24,818 bases of DNA from Lachnospiraceae bacterium UBA6403. GTDB taxonomy: Bacteria > Bacillota > Clostridia > Lachnospirales > Lachnospiraceae. The position numbers were made by a program, and so were the translations under genes. The number at the start of each line of letters is the position of its first letter. Position 1 is the stretch's first letter. Positions 8,339-16,741 of the stretch are shown piece by piece. The DNA lies in assembly GCA_002437435.1 (NCBI GenBank), contig DJPV01000028.1, forward strand, positions 5,463-30,280. The letters run 5' to 3'. Under the pieces are notes generated by a model. The model was not told the DNA's origin and searched no databases. It saw only the letters and a list, made by a program, of their open reading frames with translations.

Positions 8339-9094
8339 ATGATTTTAGACAATGACAAAAGAATAGATGAAAAGACAAAAGGCACTGTGCAGCCTGAAAA
8401 TACAGAAAAAATCCTGATCGTTGACGATGAAAAGGATATAAGGAAACTGGTTGGTATTTATCTGAAGAGACAGGGATATCAGATCATGGAAGCTGAAAAC
8501 GGAAAACAGGCGATTGATCTGGTCAAAGAAAATCCTGATATCGACCTGATCATTATGGACATCATGATGCCTGAAATGTCAGGAACGGAGAGCTGTTCAG
8601 CCATTCGCGAATTTTCATCTGTTCCGGTGCTGTTTCTAACAGCTAAGACGCAGGAGCCGGATAAGAATGAGGCATATGATACCGGTGGAGATGATTTCTT
8701 AAGTAAGCCATTTGAACAGAGTGAACTGATCCGAAAGGTGAAAGCACTGATCCGGCGGTATAATGTATACAAAGGAAGAGAAGATAATAATGATGGTATT
8801 CTCCGTGTCGGAGCAATATCGATCGATCCGTATAAGCGTGTTGTGACGAAAGAAAATGAAATCATTCACCTGACGGATAAAGAATTTGCATTACTGTTCT
8901 TTCTTGTGAAGAATCGCGGAAGATCCTGGAATCTGGATGAATTATATGAGAACATCTGGCAGGAGAAATATCTTCCGTCCTCATCAAATACGGTTATGGT
9001 ACATGTATTAAGACTTCGTCAGAAGATCGAAGATAATCCGGCACAACCGGAAATCATCAGAACCATATATGGAAAGGGCTATCAGGTGGATTAA
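8339..9094 (+). CDS. OmpR-family response regulator (VanR-like)
   Basis: A 251-aa two-domain regulator. The receiver domain begins at about residue 23 (KILIVDDE), with phospho-acceptor D74 in LIIMDIMMPEMSG and conserved K123 in LSKPF. The C-terminal winged helix (about 158-250) has the LTDKEFALL and TVMVHVLRLRQKI elements and ends GKGYQVD. GAGAGG at 8325-8330 is 8 nt from ATG 8339 but only 2 nt from ATG 8333, so 8339 is preferred. The N-terminus is some 20 residues longer than usual before the receiver domain. It is co-transcribed with the kinase 22 bp downstream and probably with the dlt-like operon, its likely target. Confidence 0.95.
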   Translation: MILDNDKRIDEKTKGTVQPENTEKILIVDDEKDIRKLVGIYLKRQGYQIMEAENGKQAIDLVKENPDIDLIIMDIMMPEMSGTESCSAIREFSSVPVLFLTAKTQEPDKNEAYDTGGDDFLSKPFEQSELIRKVKALIRRYNVYKGREDNNDGILRVGAISIDPYKRVVTKENEIIHLTDKEFALLFFLVKNRGRSWNLDELYENIWQEKYLPSSSNTVMVHVLRLRQKIEDNPAQPEIIRTIYGKGYQVD

Positions 9095-9116
9095 CAGCCG
9101 GTAGGAAGTATGCGGT

Positions 9117-10694
9117 ATGAAAGACAGAGCAGAACAGAAAAGATTTGAAAAAGATGCAGAAAAAAGGCTTACATTGAATACAAAGCTGATCCTTGTAATA
9201 GCAGGAAGCCTGTTGTTTGCGATCGGGCTGTTCTTTGTCTGGCTGAAGACAACCGTATATGTGATTGATAAGAAATATCTGAATGAAACGACTGTGGCAC
9301 GGAGAACGGAAGAAAAGATTGACCGTTTCTCTGATTATGTCAGTAAGAACAAAGTTAAATCTACAGATATGAATGCCATTCTCAGCTGGCAGCGGGAAGA
9401 AGGAAGTGTATATCTTCTGGTTTATCAGAATGAGAATGTAATATATGATTCAACAAAGCAAAAAAGACGAACCATGATGGAACGTTTTTTTAATAAAATA
9501 TCTAATGGAAACCAGAAGGGCAGAAAGCTTGCAGAGTCTGAAGAAGACAAACGGCAGATGCTGAATAATATCAAAAACAAACATCTGCTTGAGATTTACC
9601 GGAAGAAAGCAGAATCAAAAAAACAGGAAGAACAGCCAGAGCAGAAGGTCGGCGAGGATACATCCTCTACGGAGACGGATTATACAGAGACGATTCCGAT
9701 TGATTCTTCAGATATAGATGACCTTGCATCTCAGTATGGTGGTTATGCATTCTATTCGGTTCGTTTTGAAGACGGATTATATGATGTCTGCATTGTAGAT
9801 TATTCCGAGAAAAAGGTCTATTACATATGGGTGACGATAGGATTTCTGGTATGTTCATTTATATTTATGTTATTAGTTATGCTCTATAATGGTCGGGTGG
9901 TAAGGCGTGTAAAGAGACTGACACATGAGGTATCAAAGATCAAGAAAACAGATATCAATGCGACGATCACAAAGTCAGGACATGACGAGATCCTGACACT
10001 TGCTGAGAATATAGACAGCATGAGAAATTCGATCATTGATCAGATGAGTAAGGAAAAAGAAGCATGGCAGGCGAACCGGGATCTGGTCACAGCGATGGCG
10101 CATGACATTCGGACGCCGCTTACAGTATTGAGTGGATATCTGGATCTGCTTGAGACAGGAGAATTCGAATCCGAAGAAGAATACAAACAGTATGTCGATA
10201 TCTGCGTTGACAAAGCAGGACAGTTAAAAGATCTGTCAGACAAGCTGTTTCGATATTTCTTCGTTTATTCAGGGCATACCGATGAACTGAAAATGGAAGT
10301 TTATCATGCAAAAGAGTTTTTCCAGCAGATGATCGGCGAATATATGTGCCTGCTTGAAGAAAAGGGAATTATTTTCCGGATCAAGACAGAGGATGATTCA
10401 CCGCTGATAAAGATCGATGCCCCATATCTGAAACGACTGTTTGATAATGTGTTTACAAATATAAGGAAATATTCTGATTACAGTAAGCCGGTAGATATCA
10501 CATATCACACAACCGAATCGAAAGTAGAATTGGTAATCAGTAATCATATAAGCAAAAGCAGAAATGAAGCTGAAAGTACCAGAATTGGGATCAAGACCTG
10601 CGAGAAGATCGCGCAGGAAATGAACATAGAATTTTCAGCAAATGAGAAAAAAGGCAGATATACAGTCAGACTGGTATTTGCAATTGTAAAATAA
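9117..10694 (+). CDS. Sensor histidine kinase (VanS-like), membrane bound
   Basis: A 525-aa kinase: membrane segment about residues 25-48, a large external domain of about 185 aa, a second membrane segment at about 236-259, HAMP linker, HisKA with H329 in TAMAHDIRTPLTVLSG, and an ATPase domain with an N-box (LFDNVFTNIRKYSD). The G1 (DxGxG) motif is not recognisable and the G2 region reads STRIGIKTC rather than the usual GxGLGL; a related degenerate pattern occurs in VanS-like kinases. The external domain has a charged, low-complexity stretch (about 163-202) rich in Glu, Asp, Thr and Ser. AGGAAG at 9103-9108 gives the start. The stop is 27 bp from dltA. The signal is unknown. Confidence 0.93.
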   Translation: MKDRAEQKRFEKDAEKRLTLNTKLILVIAGSLLFAIGLFFVWLKTTVYVIDKKYLNETTVARRTEEKIDRFSDYVSKNKVKSTDMNAILSWQREEGSVYLLVYQNENVIYDSTKQKRRTMMERFFNKISNGNQKGRKLAESEEDKRQMLNNIKNKHLLEIYRKKAESKKQEEQPEQKVGEDTSSTETDYTETIPIDSSDIDDLASQYGGYAFYSVRFEDGLYDVCIVDYSEKKVYYIWVTIGFLVCSFIFMLLVMLYNGRVVRRVKRLTHEVSKIKKTDINATITKSGHDEILTLAENIDSMRNSIIDQMSKEKEAWQANRDLVTAMAHDIRTPLTVLSGYLDLLETGEFESEEEYKQYVDICVDKAGQLKDLSDKLFRYFFVYSGHTDELKMEVYHAKEFFQQMIGEYMCLLEEKGIIFRIKTEDDSPLIKIDAPYLKRLFDNVFTNIRKYSDYSKPVDITYHTTESKVELVISNHISKSRNEAESTRIGIKTCEKIAQEMNIEFSANEKKGRYTVRLVFAIVK

Positions 10695-10721
10695 AGGAGG
10701 ACCAGAGATACTCTGGAGCAG
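10693..10721 (+). promoter_or_regulatory. Distant strong Shine-Dalgarno and bridging hairpin before dltA
   Basis: AAAGGAGG at 10693-10700 is 21 nt from ATG 10722, too far for normal use. Between them lies a perfect hairpin, CCAGAG-ATA-CTCTGG (10702-10716). With the hairpin folded, the effective gap to ATG 10722 falls to 6 nt. A weaker GGAG at 10715-10718, 9 nt from ATG 10728, is half inside the stem. Confidence 0.55.
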
Positions 10722-12290
10722 ATGACTATGAAGAATGTACTGGAATTTATTGAAAGATCAGCAGAAAAGTTTCCGGATAAGCTGTCCGTAGCTGATATAA
10801 ACGGTGGCTTGACTTATAAGGAACTGGAGCAGACAGCAAAACAGATCGGTTCATGGTTGTATCAGGGACTTGTCGGATGTAAGAACCGCCCGGTTGTAGT
10901 TCTTCTTGATAAGGAACCAAAGAGCGTTGCAGCCTTTATGGGAGTTGTTTACAGTGGGAACTTTTATGTAGTTATAGATGCCGAAATGCCGGTAGACAGA
11001 GTGAATAAGATATTAAAGGCATTACAGCCTGAGGCTGCTGTGACAGACAATAAGCATCTGGATAAGGCAAAAGAATTACAGGTTGAGGCAGAAGATGGTC
11101 AGGAATACGGCCTTAAGATCTTTAATATGGATGAACTGGATCAGACGATAGATCAGAATTGCCTTGCAGTTGTCAGAGCGCATATGATCGATACAGACCC
11201 GGTATATGCACTGTTTACTTCCGGTTCTACAGGTGTTCCAAAGGGTGCGGTTATTTCTCATTCCAACATCCTCTCTTATATCACATGGTATACAGAAGCA
11301 TTTGATATCAATGAGACAACGATATTTGGAAATCAGACACCATTTTATTTTAGCATGTCTGTTTCGGATTTATATAGCACATTGAAAAATGGTGCTACAT
11401 TGTATATAATACCCAAAGCGTATTTCTCATTTCCCATCAAGCTCATGGAGTTTCTGAATGAGAAAAAGGTCAATACGATCTACTGGGTTCCATCAGCACT
11501 TTCGATCATTGCAAATTATAAGATGTTTCAGTATGCCAGGCTTCCGGAACTGAAGAAAGTATTATTTGCCGGTGAGGTTATGCCGACCAGACCATTAAAT
11601 TACTGGATCGAGAATCTGCCGGATGCCATGTATGCAAATCTGTTTGGTCCGACAGAGACAACGGATATCTGTACTTATTATGTAGTAAACAGAAAGTTCC
11701 GTGATGATGAGCCGCTTCCGATGGGAAATGCATGTAACAACTGTGATGTATTTGTACTTGGTGAAGATGGTAAGGTGGTTTCACCGGAGATCAATCCTGA
11801 GACAGGCTTCAGTGCAGAAGGTGAATTATATGCCAGAGGTTCATTTGTCGCTCTTGGATATTATGGAAATGAAGAAAAGACAAAGGAAGCATTTGTCCAG
11901 AATCCATTGAATCCGAATTATCCGGAACTGATCTATAAGACCGGAGATCTTGTCAAATATAACAAGTATGGAGAACTGGTCTATATCTCAAGGAAAGATT
12001 ATCAGATCAAACATATGGGCTACCGTATTGAACTTGGTGAGATCGAGGCGGCTGCCGGTGCGATCGAGGGTATCAGAAGTTATGCATGTATCTATGATGA
12101 TGCAGAGGACAAGATCGTATTTATATATGAAGGAAAGAAACTGGATGATGCATTCCTGCTGGGAGAATTCAAGAAAAAAGTTCCACATTACATGGAGCCG
12201 AACCAGTTCGTAAGAGTGAAAAGTATGCCACACAATCAAAATGGAAAAATTGATCGTAAGTGGTTGAAAAAAAATTATAAATTATCATAA
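10722..12290 (+). CDS. dltA: DltA-like amino acid adenylating enzyme (D-alanine--carrier protein ligase family)
   Basis: A 522-aa adenylation enzyme of the DltA type. Landmarks: YALFTSGSTGVPKGAVISHS (A3 phosphate loop), NLFGPTETTD (A5), IYKTGDLVKY (A7), ISRKDYQIKHMGYRIELGEIE (A8) and the catalytic Lys in NQNGKIDRKWLK (A10). Canonical role: activate D-Ala with ATP and load it on DltC for teichoic acid esterification. It starts at ATG 10722 or ATG 10728 depending on which ribosome site is used. dltC follows after 16 bp. Oddity: the segment LFAGEVMP has Ala where B. cereus DltA has the Cys of FCGE, a residue linked to D- versus L-Ala choice. The substrate could therefore differ. Confidence 0.93.
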   Translation: MTMKNVLEFIERSAEKFPDKLSVADINGGLTYKELEQTAKQIGSWLYQGLVGCKNRPVVVLLDKEPKSVAAFMGVVYSGNFYVVIDAEMPVDRVNKILKALQPEAAVTDNKHLDKAKELQVEAEDGQEYGLKIFNMDELDQTIDQNCLAVVRAHMIDTDPVYALFTSGSTGVPKGAVISHSNILSYITWYTEAFDINETTIFGNQTPFYFSMSVSDLYSTLKNGATLYIIPKAYFSFPIKLMEFLNEKKVNTIYWVPSALSIIANYKMFQYARLPELKKVLFAGEVMPTRPLNYWIENLPDAMYANLFGPTETTDICTYYVVNRKFRDDEPLPMGNACNNCDVFVLGEDGKVVSPEINPETGFSAEGELYARGSFVALGYYGNEEKTKEAFVQNPLNPNYPELIYKTGDLVKYNKYGELVYISRKDYQIKHMGYRIELGEIEAAAGAIEGIRSYACIYDDAEDKIVFIYEGKKLDDAFLLGEFKKKVPHYMEPNQFVRVKSMPHNQNGKIDRKWLKKNYKLS

Positions 12291-12306
12291 AAGTGAGGTA
12301 GAAAAA

Positions 12307-12534
12307 ATGGATGAATTATTAGAGATCTTAAATGAAGTAAAACCTGGAGTTGATTTTGCAAACGATACAGACCTGGTTGGTCATGGTATTCTGGATTCTA
12401 TTACAATGGTAACACTGGTGCTTGAGCTTAATGATGCATTTGACATCGAGATCACACCTGTAGATATCGTACCTGAGAACTTCAAAACAGTTCAGACGAT
12501 CTATGATATGATCCAGAGATTAAGTGACGACTAG
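12307..12534 (+). CDS. dltC: DltC-like acyl carrier protein
   Basis: A 75-aa acidic carrier protein. The phosphopantetheine attachment Ser is S31 in GHGILDSITMVTLVLELND, matching the DltC/ACP consensus, and the length is typical. GTGAGG lies 8 nt before the ATG. In the Dlt pathway it receives the aminoacyl group from DltA and hands it to the DltB membrane acyltransferase. Here it directly follows dltA instead of dltB as in the usual A-B-C-D order. A general ACP is unlikely given the neighbours. Confidence 0.94.
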   Translation: MDELLEILNEVKPGVDFANDTDLVGHGILDSITMVTLVLELNDAFDIEITPVDIVPENFKTVQTIYDMIQRLSDD

Positions 12535-12545
12535 GGAGTAAAATA

Positions 12546-14135
12546 ATGTCATATACATCGATAGCTTATTTAGGATTTATATTGATGGGATCATTCTTTT
12601 TCTATTCCATTGTGCCGTTAAAGCACAAATGGAAGGTTCTGTTGATATTCAGTTATCTGTTTTATTTCATTAATTCAGGCAAATATGTTGTGTTTATATT
12701 GTTTTCATCGTTATCCATCTATTTCGGCGGACGATTGTTGAATAAGATCGATGATGGATTCGGTATGGCAAAGAAAGCATTGCCAAAAGAGGATAAGAAA
12801 GAATACAAAGCGATCATTGGCTGGCAGAAGAAATGCGTATGTGTTTCGATCGTTTTACTGAACCTTGGTATTCTTGTATATCTGAAATATTCTGTATTCT
12901 TTGGACAGGTTTTCTGTGACATATTAAGCCTGTTCCATATTAATAAGGTAAATCCAATGCAGAGTATGATACTGCCGCTTGGTATCTCATTCTATACTCT
13001 GTCGGCGATCAGTTATATCGTTGATGTTTATAGGGGAAAATACAGAGCATCCGATAATTTCTGGAAGGTGAATCTGTTCCTGATATTCTTCCCGCATATT
13101 GTGGAAGGACCAATCGGACGATTTGATCTGCTGGCTGATCAGGTTTATGAAGGCCATGAGTTCAACTATAATAACATGACTCAGGGTTTACAGCTTGTTT
13201 TCTGGGGTCTGTTTAAGAAGATAGTTATAGCAGACCGTGCAAACATGTATGTAAATCAGATATTCAATTTCCACGATCAGTATGATGGCTTGTATGTAGT
13301 TGTCGGAATGCTGTTATATACCTTGCAGTTGTATGCAGAATTCTCCGGCTGTATGGATATCGTAAGAGGTAGTGCTCAGATGTTTGGAATTCAGATGTCT
13401 GAGAACTTTGCAAGACCATTTATGTCAAAGACAGTCAGTGAATTCTGGAGAAGATGGCATATGACACTTGGTGCATGGTTTAAAGACTATGTATTTTATT
13501 CCATCTCACTGTCAAAAGCATTTATGAAGCTCAGTAAGAAGACCAGAGAGAAGTTCAATGCATTTTTTGCAACTCTGATTCCGACCTCGATCGCGATGCT
13601 CGCGGTATGGTTCGGAACCGGTATCTGGCATGGAGCAAGCTGGAAATATGTTATGTATGGTATTTACTACTGTCTCATTATGATACTTGGACTTCTGACG
13701 GAACCATTATTCAAGAAGCTGTATGAGAAGATGCATGTGAACCGGCAAGGTAAGATTTATAAGGCACTTCAGGTTGTAAGAACATTTATTTTCGTAAATA
13801 TCGGTATGCTGATGTTCCGTGCGGATGACCTTAAGATCTTTGGTCAGATGCTTGTATCAATGTTTCATAATTTCACATTTTCAGTGCTTACAAGCGGAGA
13901 TCTGTTTGAAGTAAAGCTTGATATTTATGATTTCCTCTTACTTGCATTTGGTGCACTGGTATTATTACTGGTAGGTTTATATCAGGAGAAGGGACATCAT
14001 ATCCGTGAGGAAATAGCGACAAAGAATATTGTTTTTCGATGGGTATTATATTATGGACTGATCTTTTCTGTGATCATTCTGGGTGCATATGGAAGCGGTT
14101 ATGAAGTAGCCGGATTCATATATGCACAATTTTAG
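12546..14135 (+). CDS. dltB: DltB-like MBOAT membrane O-acyltransferase
   Basis: A 529-aa polytopic protein of the membrane-bound O-acyltransferase family. The MBOAT hallmark is clear: the conserved His is H362 in GTGIWHGASWKYVMYG, preceded by FWRRWHMTLGAWFKDYVF and by GPIGRFDLL. In the Dlt system DltB moves the aminoacyl group from DltC across or at the membrane for transfer to the polymer. It is longer than typical DltB (about 400 aa) and closer in size to AlgI-like acyltransferases, with hydrophilic insertions around residues 70-95 and 320-345. AGGGAG precedes the start by 7 nt. It is separated from dltC by 11 bp and from the SGNH-like gene by 17 bp. Confidence 0.92.
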   Translation: MSYTSIAYLGFILMGSFFFYSIVPLKHKWKVLLIFSYLFYFINSGKYVVFILFSSLSIYFGGRLLNKIDDGFGMAKKALPKEDKKEYKAIIGWQKKCVCVSIVLLNLGILVYLKYSVFFGQVFCDILSLFHINKVNPMQSMILPLGISFYTLSAISYIVDVYRGKYRASDNFWKVNLFLIFFPHIVEGPIGRFDLLADQVYEGHEFNYNNMTQGLQLVFWGLFKKIVIADRANMYVNQIFNFHDQYDGLYVVVGMLLYTLQLYAEFSGCMDIVRGSAQMFGIQMSENFARPFMSKTVSEFWRRWHMTLGAWFKDYVFYSISLSKAFMKLSKKTREKFNAFFATLIPTSIAMLAVWFGTGIWHGASWKYVMYGIYYCLIMILGLLTEPLFKKLYEKMHVNRQGKIYKALQVVRTFIFVNIGMLMFRADDLKIFGQMLVSMFHNFTFSVLTSGDLFEVKLDIYDFLLLAFGALVLLLVGLYQEKGHHIREEIATKNIVFRWVLYYGLIFSVIILGAYGSGYEVAGFIYAQF

Positions 14136-14152
14136 GATAGATGGTGAGAGAC

Positions 14153-15319
14153 ATGAAAAAAGAAATAGTAAAAAACATAATAAAAGTTATCGTGTTTATG
14201 CTGATCTTCTGTGGTTTTATGGCACTAGGCTCCGTCATGCTTTATCCGAAAACGAGTGATCCGGAAGGCGGCTTATCAAATCCAAATGCCAGAGGTTTCT
14301 ATGGAGAACCAAAGAATTCCATCGATCTGGTCGTTATGGGAAACAGTAATGCCTACAGTGCATATTCACCGATGCTGATGTGGAAAAAATATGGTATTCC
14401 TTCTTACGTTGTTGCGGAAGGCGCACAGAATATTGCTGAGACAGTTAATATTTTAGAGGAGCTTCTGACATGCCAGAAGCCGAAGCTGATCATTTTGGAT
14501 GTTGATCTGTTATGGCAGGGTAAGACACAGGTATCCAGAGTGGAAGGAAATGTGAAATCCCTGATCTACAAATACATTCCGATCATGAAGTATCATAACA
14601 GGTGGAAAGGATTTGCGCTGGGTGACAGCTTTAAAGCAAAGAATTACACGTATCGTTCTTCAAGCAGAGGACAGTATTTGAATAAAGCAGTTGTACCATA
14701 TACAGGCGAAGACATGATGGTAAAGACAGCCGATGTCGAGCCGGTACCAAAGTCCTCCAAGTTCTTCCTCAAGATGTTCCTTGATCTCTGTGAGGAAAAT
14801 GATATCGACGTAGTGTTTGTGGAGATGCCGACTGCAAGCTCATGGAATTATAAGAAGCACAATGGCATGACAAAATATGCCAAGGAACTTGGCATTCCAT
14901 TTGTTGATCTGAATACCACAGAGGGTAAGAATGCGATCAACTGGAAGAAGGATACAAGAGATGGCGGAAGACATCTGAACTGCTATGGAGCCAAGAAGGT
15001 AACAAGAGAGATCGGTAAGTATATTTCAGAGAACTATACTTTTACGAATAAGAAGAAAGATCCGGAGTATAAGAGCTGGAATAAGGCTTACAAGGAATAT
15101 AAGCAGTTTATGAAATCGACTAAGAAGTCTTCCGGCAAGAAACATAAGAAGTCGAAGAAGACTGACAGCAAACAGTCAGATACATCTGACACAAAAGAGA
15201 AAAAGCAGAAAACAGAAAAAACAACGACTGAGAGTAAGTCGGAGGCAACGACAGAAAGTACAGTTACAGAAGATGTAACAGAAAGCACAGGTACGGAAGC
15301 GACTACAACTCAGAAGTAG
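14153..15319 (+). CDS. dltD: DltD-like/SGNH-fold membrane-anchored protein with Lys-rich tail
   Basis: A 388-aa protein with one N-terminal membrane anchor (about residues 8-28) and an SGNH-hydrolase-like external domain: candidate nucleophile S65 in VVMGNSNAYSAYSP and a C-terminal D270-GGR-H274 motif followed by LNCYGAKKV, resembling DltD's catalytic end. Residues about 320-388 form a low-complexity tail, first Lys/Ser rich (SGKKHKKSKK) and then Thr/Glu/Ser rich to the end. In Dlt systems DltD completes D-Ala transfer to teichoic acid; AlgJ/AlgX-like esterases have the same fold. ATG 14153 is preferred (GGTGAG about 4 nt upstream, MKKEIVKN signal-like start); ATG 14141 is an in-frame alternative. 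It is the last gene before a terminator. Confidence 0.8.
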   Translation: MKKEIVKNIIKVIVFMLIFCGFMALGSVMLYPKTSDPEGGLSNPNARGFYGEPKNSIDLVVMGNSNAYSAYSPMLMWKKYGIPSYVVAEGAQNIAETVNILEELLTCQKPKLIILDVDLLWQGKTQVSRVEGNVKSLIYKYIPIMKYHNRWKGFALGDSFKAKNYTYRSSSRGQYLNKAVVPYTGEDMMVKTADVEPVPKSSKFFLKMFLDLCEENDIDVVFVEMPTASSWNYKKHNGMTKYAKELGIPFVDLNTTEGKNAINWKKDTRDGGRHLNCYGAKKVTREIGKYISENYTFTNKKKDPEYKSWNKAYKEYKQFMKSTKKSSGKKHKKSKKTDSKQSDTSDTKEKKQKTEKTTTESKSEATTESTVTEDVTESTGTEATTTQK

Positions 15320-15339
15320 GAGATTGTAAAGTATATAAG

Positions 15340-15400
15340 GGAGATCATGGAGACACAGATATGGATTTGAAGATCAGAAAGCTTCATGGTCTCCTTTTTT
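15340..15400 (+). terminator. Intrinsic terminator of the dlt-like operon
   Basis: GGAGATCATGGAG (15340-15352) pairs with CTTCATGGTCTCC (15382-15394) with two G-U pairs, followed directly by six T. The loop is long (29 nt). Confidence 0.8.
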
Positions 15401-15464
15401 ATGAATCGGATACTTTATATGTCTGCATAAATATGGAATAAATTTTAAGACCGGAAAATGGTAT

Positions 15465-15508
15465 TTGTTATTTATTTTTGTGTAAATAACTGGTTCTTGT
15501 GATAAAAT
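15465..15508 (+). promoter_or_regulatory. Candidate ldhA promoter with overlapping palindrome
   Basis: TTGTGT (15478-15483) and GATAAA (15501-15506) are spaced by 17 nt. A perfect inverted repeat GTTATTTA-N8-TAAATAAC (15467-15490) covers the -35, a good position for a repressor. It is not a standard Rex site. The remaining 320-bp gap between dltD and ldhA holds only the terminator at its left end. Confidence 0.45.
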
Positions 15509-15641
15509 GACAGTGAAGAGTAAATAATAGTTGCAGAAATATAGAATTGTACAGGCAGACTAAAAAAATGAGCGGAATTATAGCAGTATATGATGCTTTT
15601 ACAGATGCCTGACCGCAGCTTATGACAGGAGGATATGGAAT

Positions 15642-16628
15642 ATGAAGATTTTATTTTATGACACAAAGAAATATGACAGAGATTCATTTGAAAAGATATT
15701 ACCGGAATATTCAGATCTGGAGGTAGAATTTCTGGAAGCAGATCTTTCACCGAGGACAGCAGCACTTGCAAAAGGGTATGATGCGATCTGCGCATTTGTA
15801 AGTTCTGATGTCAGTGAAAAAGTAGTTGAGTGTCTGGCGGCAAATGGTGTAAAATTAGTGTTAATGCGCTGTGCCGGATTCAACAATGTAGATCTGGATG
15901 CAGCAAATCGTTGTGGTATCACAGTGCTCCGTGTTCCGGGCTATTCACCGGAGGCAGTTGCAGAGCATGCGATGGCACTTGCACTTGCAGTTACCAGAAG
16001 AATCCATAAGAGTTACATTAAAGTTCGAGAGAATAATTTCAGTCTGGTAGGACTTACAGGTATGAACTTCTACGGCAAGACAGCGGGAATTATCGGAACC
16101 GGTAAGATCGGTGCAGCTATGTGTCGGATCTGTCATGGATTTGGCATGAAGGTTCAGGCATATGACATGTACCAGAATCCATCTCTGGATTTTGTAGAGT
16201 ATGTGGATCTGGATACGTTGTTATCGACCAGTGACCTGATCTCTCTTCACTGTCCGCTGACAGATGATTCATACCATATGATCTGTACAGAGACGATCAA
16301 TAAGATGAAGGATAATGTGATCCTTGTAAATACATCGAGAGGTGCATTGATCAAGACGGAAGATCTGATCACTGGAAACAGAAATAAGAAATTCTTTGGT
16401 ATCGGTCTGGATGTATATGAGGAAGAAACGAATAATGTATTTGAGAACCGTGAGGATGATATTCTGGAAACTTCGATCACGGCAAGACTGCTGTCATTCC
16501 CAAATGTCATCGTAACTTCCCATCAGGGCTTCCTGACGGAAGAAGCACTGGAAGCGATCAGCCGTACCACACTGGACAATGCGAGAGATTTTGAGAATGG
16601 CACGATCAAGGATGTAAATGCTGTATAG
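15642..16628 (+). CDS. ldhA: D-2-hydroxyacid dehydrogenase, probable fermentative D-lactate dehydrogenase
   Basis: A 328-aa NAD-dependent enzyme of the D-LDH group. Features: RCAGFNNVDLDAA, VPGYSPEAVAEHAMAL, dinucleotide-binding GTGKIG at about residues 150-155, and the catalytic set R233 (VNTSRGAL), E260 (DVYEEE) and H294 (VTSHQGFLT). The length and the VPGYSP and SHQGF motifs match LdhA, which reduces pyruvate to D-lactate with NADH during fermentation. AGGAGG at 15627-15632 lies 9 nt before the ATG. It is a single gene with its own promoter region, and no terminator is seen before truA 113 bp later. Confidence 0.92.
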   Translation: MKILFYDTKKYDRDSFEKILPEYSDLEVEFLEADLSPRTAALAKGYDAICAFVSSDVSEKVVECLAANGVKLVLMRCAGFNNVDLDAANRCGITVLRVPGYSPEAVAEHAMALALAVTRRIHKSYIKVRENNFSLVGLTGMNFYGKTAGIIGTGKIGAAMCRICHGFGMKVQAYDMYQNPSLDFVEYVDLDTLLSTSDLISLHCPLTDDSYHMICTETINKMKDNVILVNTSRGALIKTEDLITGNRNKKFFGIGLDVYEEETNNVFENREDDILETSITARLLSFPNVIVTSHQGFLTEEALEAISRTTLDNARDFENGTIKDVNAV

Positions 16629-16741
16629 AAATATATGAAACGTAATAGACATGCGGAAGATATGTGATATACAGAAGATGAAGATGCACAGAAGATAATC
16701 GTCATAGAGAAAATGAAAGCTATGTAGAAAAGGAAACAATT

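Noticed and set aside
15465..15490. Rex operator before ldhA.
   Set aside because: TTGTTA is present on the left, but a matching TAACAA at Rex spacing is not; the palindrome has a different half-site.
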